NCBI GenBank assembly: GCA_003513555.1
Contig: DOPG01000109.1
Location: 67,877-85,353, forward strand
Source: Rhodopirellula sp.
GTDB taxonomy: Bacteria > Planctomycetota > Planctomycetia > Pirellulales > Pirellulaceae
Direction of reading: 5' to 3'
DNA: 17,477 nt
The translations under genes were made by a program, and so were the position numbers. This document shows positions 1 through 7,546 of this stretch, one piece after another. The first letter of the stretch is position 1. Each line of letters begins with the position of its first letter. Below the pieces are notes generated by a model. The model had not been told where the DNA came from. It searched no databases and saw only the letters and a list, made by a program, of their open reading frames with translations.

Positions 1-70
1 TGTTCCATCTGGCAACCGTGTTCCACCTGGCAACACAGTGGACCCAACCTATCCATCACCTTCCAACTGA
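1..70 (+). CDS. 3' end of an upstream gene, repeat-containing C-terminus (partial)
   Basis: Frame 2 is open from the window edge to a TGA at 68-70 and encodes VPSGNRVPPGNTVDPTYPSP followed by SN. The DNA carries two near-identical copies of a VPxGN unit with an 18-bp period (about 2-16 and 20-34). A multiple-of-three period with synonymous-type conservation fits coding sequence. The tail lies 11 bp before the CpsD-like ATPase gene, so the two probably share an operon. In polysaccharide clusters such an ATPase is often preceded by a Wzz/GumC-type chain-length protein, but only about 22 residues are visible and no function can be assigned. Confidence 0.4.
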   Translation, partial: VPSGNRVPPGNTVDPTYPSPSN

Positions 71-81
71 TTCTGTTTGTT

Positions 82-1623
82 ATGAGTGATCAAGTCTTTG
101 TCAAAGCGTTTTCCCGCAGGCGACCCGCGAGCGACCAGCCAAGTCAGTCTGGTGGAGTTGAATTGGGAGCCCTTGGATCAGTAAGCCAACCGTCGTTGTC
201 AAGTCTGCCAGTCCCGGAAAACATAGCACGCCAGAACCTGCGTCAGCAGAACACCGATTCAGCTGCGAACAGTGATGCCTTGGGTGGATTGAAATTGGAC
301 CAGTCGGTTGCGTCGACAGCTCGTGTGTGGGTTGACCATCATCATGCTGACCGCGGGTCACGCGCAGATTATGCCGACGATGGAATTCCAAGACCGCACC
401 TTGAGATGCTGACGGGTGATCAGACACCGGCATTCGGCTTGAGTGATAGTGACGCAGATATACAGTGCGTCAGATCGGAAACTGATCCCGTTGATCCAAG
501 AAGTACCTATCGACATGCACCTGATGAGCCAGATAGTTTCACTCTTCCTATTCAGGACGCCTATCCTCCGACATTCACCGATGCAGACAGTTTCGTAAAT
601 GACGAGATTAGTAAAGTCGGGCCTGCGGATGTTCTAAGAGGCATGCGGGAAGCGGATGCTAGCAGCTTGGCTTCCGGTTTTACTTTGGACAACTACTTGT
701 CAACACAGCAGGCACCTTCGTACAAGCAATCCTCTGAATCGGCTGCCTGTTCGGAGGATGTGCAGGCGGAAGCCGAAATGCATGAATTGATCATCGAGAA
801 TCCGTTTGCCATGGCTGCCAAGCTTGAGGAGCAAGGAGAAATCAATTCACCGGTGGGTGATCATGGTTGCAGTGCAGATTCTTATGTTCCACAACAAGAT
901 TCGGATCAGCCGGTTGGGGCCGATGAGTTTGTTTCTGACGCGACTCGCAATGACTTTGAACAAGCCAACCCACAAGTCGAACTAAAACCTTTTCAGGCAG
1001 TCTGGGAGGTTGATGTTTTGGATGTTCCCACAACGGTCGCGGATCTTTTTTTCGAGGGGCATCTTTTTCAGCAAATTGCCGAACGCATGTCGGATGCAAT
1101 TAATTCTGGCCTCAATAGTGTGATTGTCACCAGTACTCAGTCCGGTGAGGGACGCAGCAGTGTCGCTATCGGATTAGCGCTGGCTGCTGCTGCAGCGGGA
1201 AAACGAGTTGCTCTAGTCGATGCAAATCTCGAACTGCCCAAGTTGGCAGACGAGCTTCGATTGGAATTGCAGTCTGGCTGGGTTGATACCATTCGGGCGG
1301 GCTTGCCGATCAAGGAAGTCGCCGTGCATGCAGTAGAGGATGGTGTGACGCTCATTCCGCTGATGCCAACCAAAGGAAAAAATGCAGCAACCGGTTACGA
1401 GCTGGTTCAGATGGTTGATCTATTGAAAGACAAGTTTGAGCTGATCATTATCGATGGACCGACATCAGAATCAAACGAGATTCATCAGTGTGCATCGGCA
1501 GTTGACAGTGCAATCATTGTCAGGGATATGACGCGGACCGATACGCTTGCCATTCACGACTTTTCCTGTCGGCTGCGTGAATCAGGCATTCAGGGTGTTG
1601 GTGTGGTTGAAAACTTCACGTGA
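82..1623 (+). CDS. CpsD/MinD-like P-loop ATPase with long disordered N-terminus (exopolysaccharide-type)
   Basis: A 513-residue protein. Residues 1 to about 310 are low-complexity, acidic and apparently disordered, with no membrane helix. Residues 345-513 form a CpsD/CapB/MinD-like ATPase domain: P-loop SGEGRSS at 354-360, Walker A' VALVDANLELP at 376-386, and Walker B ELIIIDGP at 453-460. The P-loop lysine of the usual GEGKS/T is Arg358. There is no C-terminal tyrosine cluster, so autokinase activity of the BY-kinase kind is doubtful. By family, these ATPases regulate chain length and export of exopolysaccharide together with a Wzz-type membrane partner. The start ATG is 11 bp after the preceding stop and lacks an obvious Shine-Dalgarno site; the frame is also open upstream. 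A hairpin terminator follows 72 bp after the stop. The domain call is firm; the role is inferred. Confidence 0.8.
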   Translation: MSDQVFVKAFSRRRPASDQPSQSGGVELGALGSVSQPSLSSLPVPENIARQNLRQQNTDSAANSDALGGLKLDQSVASTARVWVDHHHADRGSRADYADDGIPRPHLEMLTGDQTPAFGLSDSDADIQCVRSETDPVDPRSTYRHAPDEPDSFTLPIQDAYPPTFTDADSFVNDEISKVGPADVLRGMREADASSLASGFTLDNYLSTQQAPSYKQSSESAACSEDVQAEAEMHELIIENPFAMAAKLEEQGEINSPVGDHGCSADSYVPQQDSDQPVGADEFVSDATRNDFEQANPQVELKPFQAVWEVDVLDVPTTVADLFFEGHLFQQIAERMSDAINSGLNSVIVTSTQSGEGRSSVAIGLALAAAAAGKRVALVDANLELPKLADELRLELQSGWVDTIRAGLPIKEVAVHAVEDGVTLIPLMPTKGKNAATGYELVQMVDLLKDKFELIIIDGPTSESNEIHQCASAVDSAIIVRDMTRTDTLAIHDFSCRLRESGIQGVGVVENFT

Positions 1624-1695
1624 TTGCATCCACCACGAAGGTTACAGGCAGAAGTATCCACCGGAAACGGAACGCCTGCTTGTTGATTTTTTGCT

Positions 1696-1723
1696 AAACC
1701 GTCTTCGTAATTGACGGTTTTAT
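1696..1723 (+). terminator. Rho-independent-like terminator after the CpsD-like gene
   Basis: AAACCGTC (1696-1703) and GACGGTTT (1713-1720) form a perfect 8-bp stem around a 9-nt loop and run into a short T-rich stretch (TTTTATT). It lies 72 bp past the + strand stop codon and before the convergent arsM stop. The T tract favours + strand termination. On the - strand the stem is followed by TAGC and then an A run, so it is a poorer terminator there. Confidence 0.6.
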
Positions 1724-1771
1724 TGCTATCGATTTCAGAGTAGATGGCCACGTTTCTTGTTGCGTCGTTGT

Positions 1772-2926
1772 TTAGCAGCAGTCGCCCGTCTCACAGCAGT
1801 CATCGCCGACGATTGTTAAATCGTAATTTTTGCCTTTCGTAATTTTTGGTGATCTTTCTTGCCCGTCACAGGTCATAGGCTTTGCGTCGGCGTCTTTGAC
1901 TGCTTGGTGTGGTGGGACAGGGATGAAGTCGTCGGTGTAGGGAGCTCGTGTCATGAGGCTAAAGGTTTTTCGACAGACGGCGGTTCTCTCGCCACGGCGG
2001 AAAACATACCCATTGTCATCAACGACCTCCGTAAATGGGCCTCGATAAATCACCGCTTCATTGTAGTCGTTGCACGGTCCTTTCTTCCCTTTGTAGGCGA
2101 TAACGGTGGCTGAGCGAAACTCAATGCCTTCGACGGTTTGCCAAGGTTTCTCTTGCAAAATAGGCATTTCACATCCGTAGAAACCTGCTCGCTCAAATGC
2201 TTTCAGAAACTCGGTTTCTTGAAAGGCTCCGGAAATGCATCCACTCCAAAGTTCGGGGTCATTCTGCATGTGTTGAGGCACAAATTCATCGCTGACGATG
2301 TCGCTGATCACTGCCCGTCCACCGGGCTTGAGTACCCTGAAGATTTCTCGGAATAGTTGTTCTTTCTCTGCTGCCTCAACAAGATTCAGGACACAATTAC
2401 TTACGACGACGTCGATGGAATCGTCAGCAATCATCGGGCTTTCTCGCCGCATTGTGTGGATCATCGATTCGAGCTCTTGCAGGCTTGCTTCGTTGGTCAC
2501 AGGATGGTCCGCCAAATAGGCATCGACTCGATCTCGATCGATTGCCATATCTTGGATTTTTCCCTTGTGGAAATGCACATTGTCGTAGCCAACTTTGTCA
2601 GCGACTTTGACCTGACTTTGGCGAGCGAGTTCCAGCATCGTGTCATTCATGTCGACGCCAATGACCTTTCCCTCTGCCCCCACCACCTGTGTGGCGATGA
2701 AGCAGATCTTTCCACCACCACTGCCGAGGTCCAGCACGGTTTCGCCCGATCGAATCCATTTGGATGGATCACCGCACCCATAGTCACGGTCAATGACTTC
2801 CTGGGGGATAATCTTCAAGTACTGCGCGTCGTAGTCCACTGGACAGCAGAGTTCGACTTCACGCTTTTGTGCGGCGGCCGAATATCGTTCACGTACAGCG
2901 TTTTCCGTGTCGAGCTTGTTAGACAT
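1772..2926 (-). CDS. arsM: Arsenite S-adenosylmethionine methyltransferase ArsM
   Basis: A 384-residue cytosolic enzyme that methylates As(III) using SAM. SAM motif I is VLDLGSGGGK at 64-73 and the post-motif acidic region is IGVDMND near 89-95. The arsenic-ligand cysteines typical of the family are visible: C51 in YGCGDP, C178 in SNCVLNLV and C230 in SGCISGA. A CC pair also sits at 27-28. Beyond residue 280 comes the C-terminal extension seen in relatives that accompany ArsS, with C285, C318 and C353, ending in two CC pairs (377-378 and 383-384) that could bind arsenic or metal. The ATG at 2926 is preferred over longer starts because the upstream extension would run through arsS. It lies 26 bp after the arsS stop in the same direction, so co-transcription is likely. 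No Shine-Dalgarno site is obvious. Confidence 0.93.
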   Translation of the reverse strand: MSNKLDTENAVRERYSAAAQKREVELCCPVDYDAQYLKIIPQEVIDRDYGCGDPSKWIRSGETVLDLGSGGGKICFIATQVVGAEGKVIGVDMNDTMLELARQSQVKVADKVGYDNVHFHKGKIQDMAIDRDRVDAYLADHPVTNEASLQELESMIHTMRRESPMIADDSIDVVVSNCVLNLVEAAEKEQLFREIFRVLKPGGRAVISDIVSDEFVPQHMQNDPELWSGCISGAFQETEFLKAFERAGFYGCEMPILQEKPWQTVEGIEFRSATVIAYKGKKGPCNDYNEAVIYRGPFTEVVDDNGYVFRRGERTAVCRKTFSLMTRAPYTDDFIPVPPHQAVKDADAKPMTCDGQERSPKITKGKNYDLTIVGDDCCETGDCC

Positions 2927-2939
2927 GTATGTGTTTTCG

Positions 2940-2957
2940 TTTAGGTTTAGGTTTAGG
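2940..2957. repeat. (TTTAGG)3 hexamer repeat at the arsS/arsM junction
   Basis: Three perfect TTTAGG copies on the + strand cover the arsS stop codon and the start of the short arsS-arsM spacer. On the coding (-) strand this reads ACC TAA ACC TAA ACC TAA, giving three stops in the arsS frame. Short perfect repeats can change copy number by slippage; here a change of one unit would alter the spacer before arsM by 6 bp and leave arsS terminated. Confidence 0.8.
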
Positions 2958-3963
2958 TAACAGAGCCACCGCAACTGCTGCCAGCACCGGCAGTGCAACC
3001 GTAGCAATGGTCAGCGACAGCAACACGCTGGTGAATAAACTCGTCAAACGTCTTAATGTCCCATACCGTGTGAGGTGGCTTGCCGGCAACTGGCATCCCC
3101 AGCATCTGGTTGAAATCACAGTCGTACAATTGACCGTCCCAACCGATCGAGAGCATCGCCCTGCACATGACTCCACGTGCTGCTTGTGGATTGAAAGCTG
3201 ATTCCAACATCAGCATGTAGTCCGCCAAAACTCCTCGCTTCTTCAAGAATTTTGCGTATCTCTTGATTGGAATATTGGTAATCGCGAGCAAATGATTGAA
3301 TTCAATGTTGTAGCGTTTTTTTAGTTCTCTTTTGTAATCAGTTTCCAATGATGTCTGGTCTGGCGGCAACGTCGGTCCAGTAGGGTTGAAAACGAGGTTT
3401 AATTTTAGAGCACTGTCATGTTGCCCGTAGCCTAGGGCATTGAGTTGCTGTAGGCCATTGATGCTGCGTTCAAAGACGCCTGACCCTCGTTGTGCGTCCA
3501 CATTGTCTTCCAGGTAACATGGGAGCGATGCCACAATTTCGACATGGTGCGAGGCAAGAAAATCACTCAAATCTTCCTGTCCCGGTTCTGACAGGATTGT
3601 TAGGTTGCATCTGTCAATGACTCTCAGCCCGTTGCCGCGGAAATGTGTTACCAAGGATCGAAAGCTTGGATTCAGCTCGGGAGCACCACCCGTGAGGTCG
3701 ATCGTGGTCAGGGATTCGCTCGCATCAACCAGTTCGCAGATGCGTTTCGCGGTTTCGGGCGTCATGTTCTCGGCTGTTTTCGTCGGACCGGCATCAACAT
3801 GGCAGTGAGTGCACGTCTGATTGCAGAGTTTGCCTAGATTGATTTGCAATTCAGTCAATGAATCTCGCGTCAACGGCTCTGCGTCCCGGCCTACCCGTCC
3901 GGCAAACGGTTCGACGATTCCAGTGGGCAGGCCGGCATCGATGATGGGGAGTATGGATGACAT
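2953..3963 (-). CDS. arsS: Arsenosugar biosynthesis radical SAM protein ArsS
   Basis: A 336-residue radical SAM enzyme of the ArsS family (a radical SAM/Cys-rich domain protein). The [4Fe-4S] motif CxxxCxxC is C47, C51 and C54 (CNQTCTHC), followed by LTGGAPELNP, the GGxP-type SAM-contact segment. The C-terminal Cys-rich domain shows MCRAMLSIGWDGQLYDCDFN and CYGCTAGAGSSCGG, both typical of the family. Known members add a 5'-deoxyadenosyl group to dimethylarsinous acid, the committed step to oxo-arsenosugars, using the product of ArsM. arsM lies 26 bp downstream on the same strand, which matches the widespread arsS-arsM pairing. The 182 bp between it and the upstream DJ-1/PfpI gene could hold a promoter, but I see no strong one. 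Confidence 0.93.
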   Translation of the reverse strand: MSSILPIIDAGLPTGIVEPFAGRVGRDAEPLTRDSLTELQINLGKLCNQTCTHCHVDAGPTKTAENMTPETAKRICELVDASESLTTIDLTGGAPELNPSFRSLVTHFRGNGLRVIDRCNLTILSEPGQEDLSDFLASHHVEIVASLPCYLEDNVDAQRGSGVFERSINGLQQLNALGYGQHDSALKLNLVFNPTGPTLPPDQTSLETDYKRELKKRYNIEFNHLLAITNIPIKRYAKFLKKRGVLADYMLMLESAFNPQAARGVMCRAMLSIGWDGQLYDCDFNQMLGMPVAGKPPHTVWDIKTFDEFIHQRVAVADHCYGCTAGAGSSCGGSVT

Positions 3964-4145
3964 GCGTTCGGGCTTTGGGGCGATGAGATATCAGAACGCC
4001 TGAGGATGACAAAAATGTCTCCCAAAGGTTGGCAGGGATCGTCAGCAGCAGGGAATGTGTGGCTTTGAGGTTCGTACTTCCAAGGGTGAGGACTGTTACT
4101 CATGCGAGCGAACCTGTTAGCTTACGGGCATGAGCAATTCAGCAG

Positions 4146-4709
4146 TTATGCTTCTCGGGCTTGCTCAAGCAGTTTGATCCACGGTCCGACATAGTGCCCG
4201 TTGTCATGGAATGTGCGGCCACTTACTAAGTTGCCATCAATGACGCATGCTTCATCGACAAAAATCCCGCCACAAACTTCGAGGTCAAATTTGCATTTGG
4301 GAACGGTAGCCATGCGGCGTCCGCGAACGCAATCGGCGAATGCTGGAATCTCCACGCCGTGGCAGACGCTTGCCACAGGTTTGTTGACCTCAAAAAAATG
4401 CTTTGTGGCTTGAACAAGGTGCTCGTCGTATCGAATGTATTCGGGAGCCCGGCCACCACTGAAAAGGATGCCCGCGTATTCTTCGGGACTGATCTGCGAG
4501 AATGCGATATCAGCTTGAATCGTGTATCCCTCCCACTCTTTGGTAATCGTCCAGCCCGGCTTTATTTCGTGCATCACCATTTGATAAAGCCGCTTTTCAG
4601 GAGCTGCCACCACTGGTGTGAAGCCTGCTTCCTGTAAACGGTAGTAAGGGTACATCGTATCCAGAGTTTCGCTCGCGTCGCCTACAATGATCAGGACCTT
4701 GTCAGACAT
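4146..4709 (-). CDS. DJ-1/PfpI family protein
   Basis: A 187-residue protein covering the whole PfpI/DJ-1 fold. The nucleophile elbow is ASVCHG with Cys116 followed by His117, and Glu14 in DASE aligns with the conserved acidic partner of PfpI (Glu12 of the Pyrococcus enzyme). YPYYRL and FSGGRAPEYIR are other family blocks. Members act as cysteine peptidases, glyoxalases or redox sensors, and the substrate cannot be told from sequence. It is the first gene of the - strand group, 182 bp before arsS, so a link to arsenic chemistry or thiol stress is possible but inferred from position only. The ATG at 4709 gives the family's usual N-terminus (MSDKVLIIV); a TTG one codon earlier is also possible. 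An AT-rich TATACAAT-like stretch lies about 80 bp upstream and is a weak -10 candidate. Confidence 0.88.
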   Translation of the reverse strand: MSDKVLIIVGDASETLDTMYPYYRLQEAGFTPVVAAPEKRLYQMVMHEIKPGWTITKEWEGYTIQADIAFSQISPEEYAGILFSGGRAPEYIRYDEHLVQATKHFFEVNKPVASVCHGVEIPAFADCVRGRRMATVPKCKFDLEVCGGIFVDEACVIDGNLVSGRTFHDNGHYVGPWIKLLEQAREA

Positions 4710-5448
4710 CAAATTCTCAGTTCGGGGCTAGGTGGTTTGTGGGAATGGGTGGGGCGTCGGATATGACGTAATGAGCATATTGTATAGTTGGATGCTGAAG
4801 TCTGCGGTTTCATGACTTCCCGTGCCAATTTAAAAAACTACACCTGCGCAGCCAACCACGCTTGAGCTGTAACCAGTCGCCTCAGCGTAGGTGGCATACG
4901 TAATTTTCGGGTAATTGCATGTAATCTGAATGGAATTCAGTGTGATCAGCACGAATGAATCTGAGATTTAGCCGCCCATGCTCCTCTTCACATCGTTGCA
5001 GGTTTTCCACAGTCCCGATGGGGCCAATGCAGCGTTTTGCTTTAACACAAGTTGATCTCGTCTTTGCTTTCCTCGGTCATCAGCGAAGTGATTCATTTCA
5101 CTGCTGGTGACGAGTAGTGGTTGGCGAGGCAGAGGCTTCCACAGAGTTGCCAGAGTTCTTGCTTTGTATAAATCCGTATGTTCTGCTCTACCTTATCGCA
5201 AATCGTATCAAGAACGGGTTGCAAATGACCGCCTGTGATCTTCTGCTAGACATCTTCTGGACAGTCCGTTCAGATTGATATTGGCCGTATCGACAAATGA
5301 AAAAATCTGATCTGGCTGTATCTGTCAGTTAGCCCTGGGATAGCTATGACGCTTCGTTCGAGACCGTGGCAGGCCCTGACCGTATCAAGAGCGTATTCAG
5401 CCCGTACCAAAGGGGGTTGTAGTTGAACGTGATCCCCCGGAATCCCTT

Positions 5449-5480
5449 GTTCAATCCGGGCAACGTTCAATCCGGTCAAC
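5449..5480. repeat. 16-bp tandem duplication (one mismatch) in the amrS remnant
   Basis: GTTCAATCCGGGCAAC (5449-5464) is followed directly by GTTCAATCCGGTCAAC (5465-5480), differing at one base. Sixteen is not a multiple of three, so the duplication shifts the reading frame of the remnant between its QNWDISKSR and TYNDP-equivalent segments. Confidence 0.85.
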
Positions 5481-5759
5481 GCGACATCAAGCAGCGTTGC
5501 CAAATTGCTGATTCAGGGACCTTGCGGCTTTTCGAAATATCCCAGTTTTGAAAGGATTTGCAGCACAGATTTCATAGGTGAGTACCAAAACTGAGGTTTG
5601 GTCTCCTTGAAAATTGGTTTAGCGGTTTCTTTTCGATCGGATCGACGCAGAACCACCTGCTCCGCTCGCAGGTGTCCATTACTATTTTGCAGTTAGTGTT
5701 TATCTGTATAAAGCAGAGTCCTCGTTCACCTGCTTTCAAACGGCAGGCTCGTGGACAGA

Positions 5760-5791
5760 GATCGCCAAGGATTCTGATCGCCAAGGATTCT
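5760..5791. repeat. 16-bp perfect tandem duplication in the amrS remnant
   Basis: GATCGCCAAGGATTCT occurs twice in direct succession (5760-5775 and 5776-5791) without a mismatch. Removing one copy joins the upstream GRWW..PD region to RILGDLCPR in better agreement with the AmrS family, so the duplication is a frame-breaking lesion rather than a functional repeat. Confidence 0.9.
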
Positions 5792-6003
5792 GCATCCGGT
5801 TATTCCGTCCACCAGCGTCCGGTGAAGTCACCAGCTGGGGCTCCATTGGCAACGATCTGCAGAATGGAATTGACCATTCCCGATATTTTAGGGGGCAAAA
5901 CGATCTGACGAACTTGGCATCCCGTCTTTCCGACGACACCACCTTCGATAGACTTTGTGCACTACCAACCCGCAATTTCAGTTTCAACGACGGTAAAGAA
6001 TTC

Positions 6004-7122
6004 ATGACGATCGAGCTAGCCAAAACACCTCTCGACGCATGGCATCGTGCTAACGGCGGCAAGATGGTTCCGTTTGCTGGCTATGAGATGCCTGTGCAGT
6101 ACGAATCGATTGTCTCCGAACATCAGGCTTGTCGACGTGCTGCAGCACTTTTTGATGTGTCCCACATGGGGCGTCTTCGTTTTGATGGTGATGGTAGCGA
6201 TCAGTTTTTGGATCACGTTCTGACCCGGAAAGTCGCAGATTTGCCGGTTGGCGGTGTGCGATACGGGCTGATTTGCAATGAGGGCGGGGGGATTCTGGAC
6301 GATGTGCTTGTGTCTCACGTCGAAACACCTTCGCAAAGGCGGTTTCACTTGATGGTGGTTAATGCATCAAATCGAGAAAAAATACTTCGGTGGTTGACCC
6401 CCATTTTGGACGATTTTCCGACCGTTACCATGTCTGACCGCACCCAGTTAACGGCCATGATTGCTGTTCAAGGGCCGGCAGCGATGGAGGCATGTAAGCG
6501 TTTGTTTTCCTTCGATCCAACACGCTTGAAGTATTATCGTGCCGTGATCACTGACCAGTTCGCTAAGCCAGTCATCGTGAGCCGAACGGGCTACACGGGT
6601 GAGGACGGCTTGGAATTGATTGTCAGGGCTGAAGAAGCCAACCGAATTTGGGAAAATTTGTTGCTCGCTGGCCGCAACGATGGTTTCATTGCTGCTGGGT
6701 TGGGCGCACGTGATACTTTACGGTTGGAAGCCGGGATGCCGCTTTATGGGCATGAGTTAAGCGAGTCAATTGATCCGTTGTCTGCGGGTCTCGGTTTTGC
6801 GTGTACTTTGGAGGACCGATCGTTCTTGGGAAGTGAAGCCCTGCGGAAGATCGCGGATTCTGGCCCGTCGACTGTAAGGGTCGGATTGAGGCCGGAAGGA
6901 AAACGCCCTGCCCGGGAAGGATGCCCTGTACTGGATCGTGAGGGGCAGAAAATCGGTGAAGTCACAAGCGGCGGGCCTTCACCGACACTGGGATATCCGA
7001 TCGCCATGGCTTACGTTGATAGAGCGAACGCTGATGACAGCGAATTCAAAATCGATATCCGTGGCAAGCTGGTTGATGCAAAGTCAGCTAAATTGCCGTT
7101 TTATAAACGTCCCAAATCATGA
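6004..7122 (+). CDS. gcvT: Aminomethyltransferase, glycine cleavage system T protein
   Basis: A 372-residue cytosolic enzyme that takes the aminomethyl group from GcvH-lipoamide, releasing ammonia and forming 5,10-methylene-tetrahydrofolate. Family blocks in order are FAGYEMPVQY (24-33), LFDVSHMGRL (49-58), NEGGGILDD (92-100, with the catalytic Asp), SRTGYTGEDGLEL (193-205), GLGARDTLRLEAGMPLYGHE (232-251) and the C-terminal EVTSGGPSPTLGYPIAMAYV. Length is normal. The ATG at 6004 matches the family start; a longer reading from a TTG at 5914 would add 30 residues with no family match. It heads a + strand group: gcvH starts 22 bp after its stop. No glycine riboswitch is recognisable in the 5878-6003 leader. 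Confidence 0.95.
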   Translation: MTIELAKTPLDAWHRANGGKMVPFAGYEMPVQYESIVSEHQACRRAAALFDVSHMGRLRFDGDGSDQFLDHVLTRKVADLPVGGVRYGLICNEGGGILDDVLVSHVETPSQRRFHLMVVNASNREKILRWLTPILDDFPTVTMSDRTQLTAMIAVQGPAAMEACKRLFSFDPTRLKYYRAVITDQFAKPVIVSRTGYTGEDGLELIVRAEEANRIWENLLLAGRNDGFIAAGLGARDTLRLEAGMPLYGHELSESIDPLSAGLGFACTLEDRSFLGSEALRKIADSGPSTVRVGLRPEGKRPAREGCPVLDREGQKIGEVTSGGPSPTLGYPIAMAYVDRANADDSEFKIDIRGKLVDAKSAKLPFYKRPKS

Positions 7123-7131
7123 CCCTCTAAG

Positions 7132-7136
7132 AAGGA
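7132..7136 (+). promoter_or_regulatory. Ribosome binding site of gcvH
   Basis: AAGGA lies 8 nt before the ATG at 7145, in the short gcvT-gcvH spacer. It supports this start over the open frame that extends back into gcvT. Confidence 0.6.
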
Positions 7137-7144
7137 CTCCTTTG

Positions 7145-7546
7145 ATGTCACGTGATGAATCCAAATTGCTCTATGCCGAATCGCACGAGTGGGTTGATTT
7201 GGCGGAAGAAGATGGAAAAGCTGTTGGGACGATTGGGCTGTCAGGTTTTGCGCTTGAGCAGTTGAATGATCTCGTCTATATGGAATTACCAGAGCTTGGT
7301 CGCGAACTCACCGCGGGTGAGGAGTTTGGTGAAGTGGAGTCGGTCAAGGCAGTGAGCCCTCTCTACAGCCCAGTCAGCGGCAAGGTCGTGGCTGTGCACG
7401 AAGACCTCCCAGAGAGCCTGGAAAAGCTTAATGATGATCCCTACGAATTTGGTTGGATCGTGAAAGTTGAAATCAGTGGGGAAAACTCCGTTGAGTCACT
7501 GCTGGACCATGCCGCCTACCAAAAGCAGTGCGCTGAAGCTGGATGA
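7145..7546 (+). CDS. gcvH: Glycine cleavage system H protein
   Basis: A 133-residue lipoyl carrier that shuttles the aminomethyl intermediate between the P, T and L proteins. The lipoylation site is Lys68 within GEVESVKAVSPLYSPVSG, and NDLVYMELPELG matches the family block before it. SHEWV near the N-terminus is also typical. The ATG at 7145 has an AAGGA site 8 nt upstream; the frame is open upstream but overlaps gcvT. Its stop overlaps the start of the LipM-like gene in an ATGATGA arrangement, so the two are probably translationally coupled. The C-terminus ends QKQCAEAG rather than the more usual aromatic tail. Confidence 0.95.
   Translation: MSRDESKLLYAESHEWVDLAEEDGKAVGTIGLSGFALEQLNDLVYMELPELGRELTAGEEFGEVESVKAVSPLYSPVSGKVVAVHEDLPESLEKLNDDPYEFGWIVKVEISGENSVESLLDHAAYQKQCAEAG

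Larger units (their letters stand above)
4900..5877 (-). pseudogene. amrS: Decayed AmmeMemoRadiSam radical SAM gene (amrS remnant)
   Basis: The - strand encodes, across several frames and in the right order, the landmark segments of the roughly 340-residue AmrS family: GRWWTE near 5810; RILGDLCPRACRL and KAGERGLCF near 5710-5780; VDPIEKKPLN near 5610-5640; QNWDISKSR near 5525-5550; GITFNYN near 5420-5440; AEYALDTVRACH near 5365-5401; FFSFVDTANINL near 5270-5300; and ITGGHLQPVLDT near 5205-5240. The cluster motif expected as CNLGCKFC reads *NLCCKSF, so the first Cys is a TGA stop (5572-5574) and the third is Phe. A TAA follows WWTE. At least four frameshifts are needed, one made by a 16-bp tandem duplication. 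An in-frame ATG lies at 5877 (MVNSILQIV). Below about 5190 similarity is scattered and the 3' boundary is a guess. Family members occur with Memo and AMMECR1 proteins; neither is here. Confidence 0.85.

Noticed and set aside
2357..2944. A 195-codon + strand open frame opposite arsM
   Set aside because: It lies wholly antisense to a clear ArsM gene and its translation shows no family pattern.
4921..4944. HTEFHSDY on the - strand as the HFTAFHPDY block of AmrS
   Set aside because: It is about 120 bp too far from the GGHLQPVLDT segment for the family spacing, and a weaker match (TLHWPHRD near 5030) fits the distance better. Neither is strong enough to claim.
5572..5574. TGA at the first cluster Cys of the amrS remnant as a selenocysteine codon
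   Set aside because: The third cysteine is also lost, further stops and several frameshifts follow, and two frame-breaking duplications are present. Decay explains all of this; I also see no evident SECIS-like hairpin just after the TGA.
5878..6003. Glycine riboswitch ahead of gcvT
   Set aside because: I looked for the conserved GGAGAG-type core and the paired aptamer layout in the leader and upstream and found neither.
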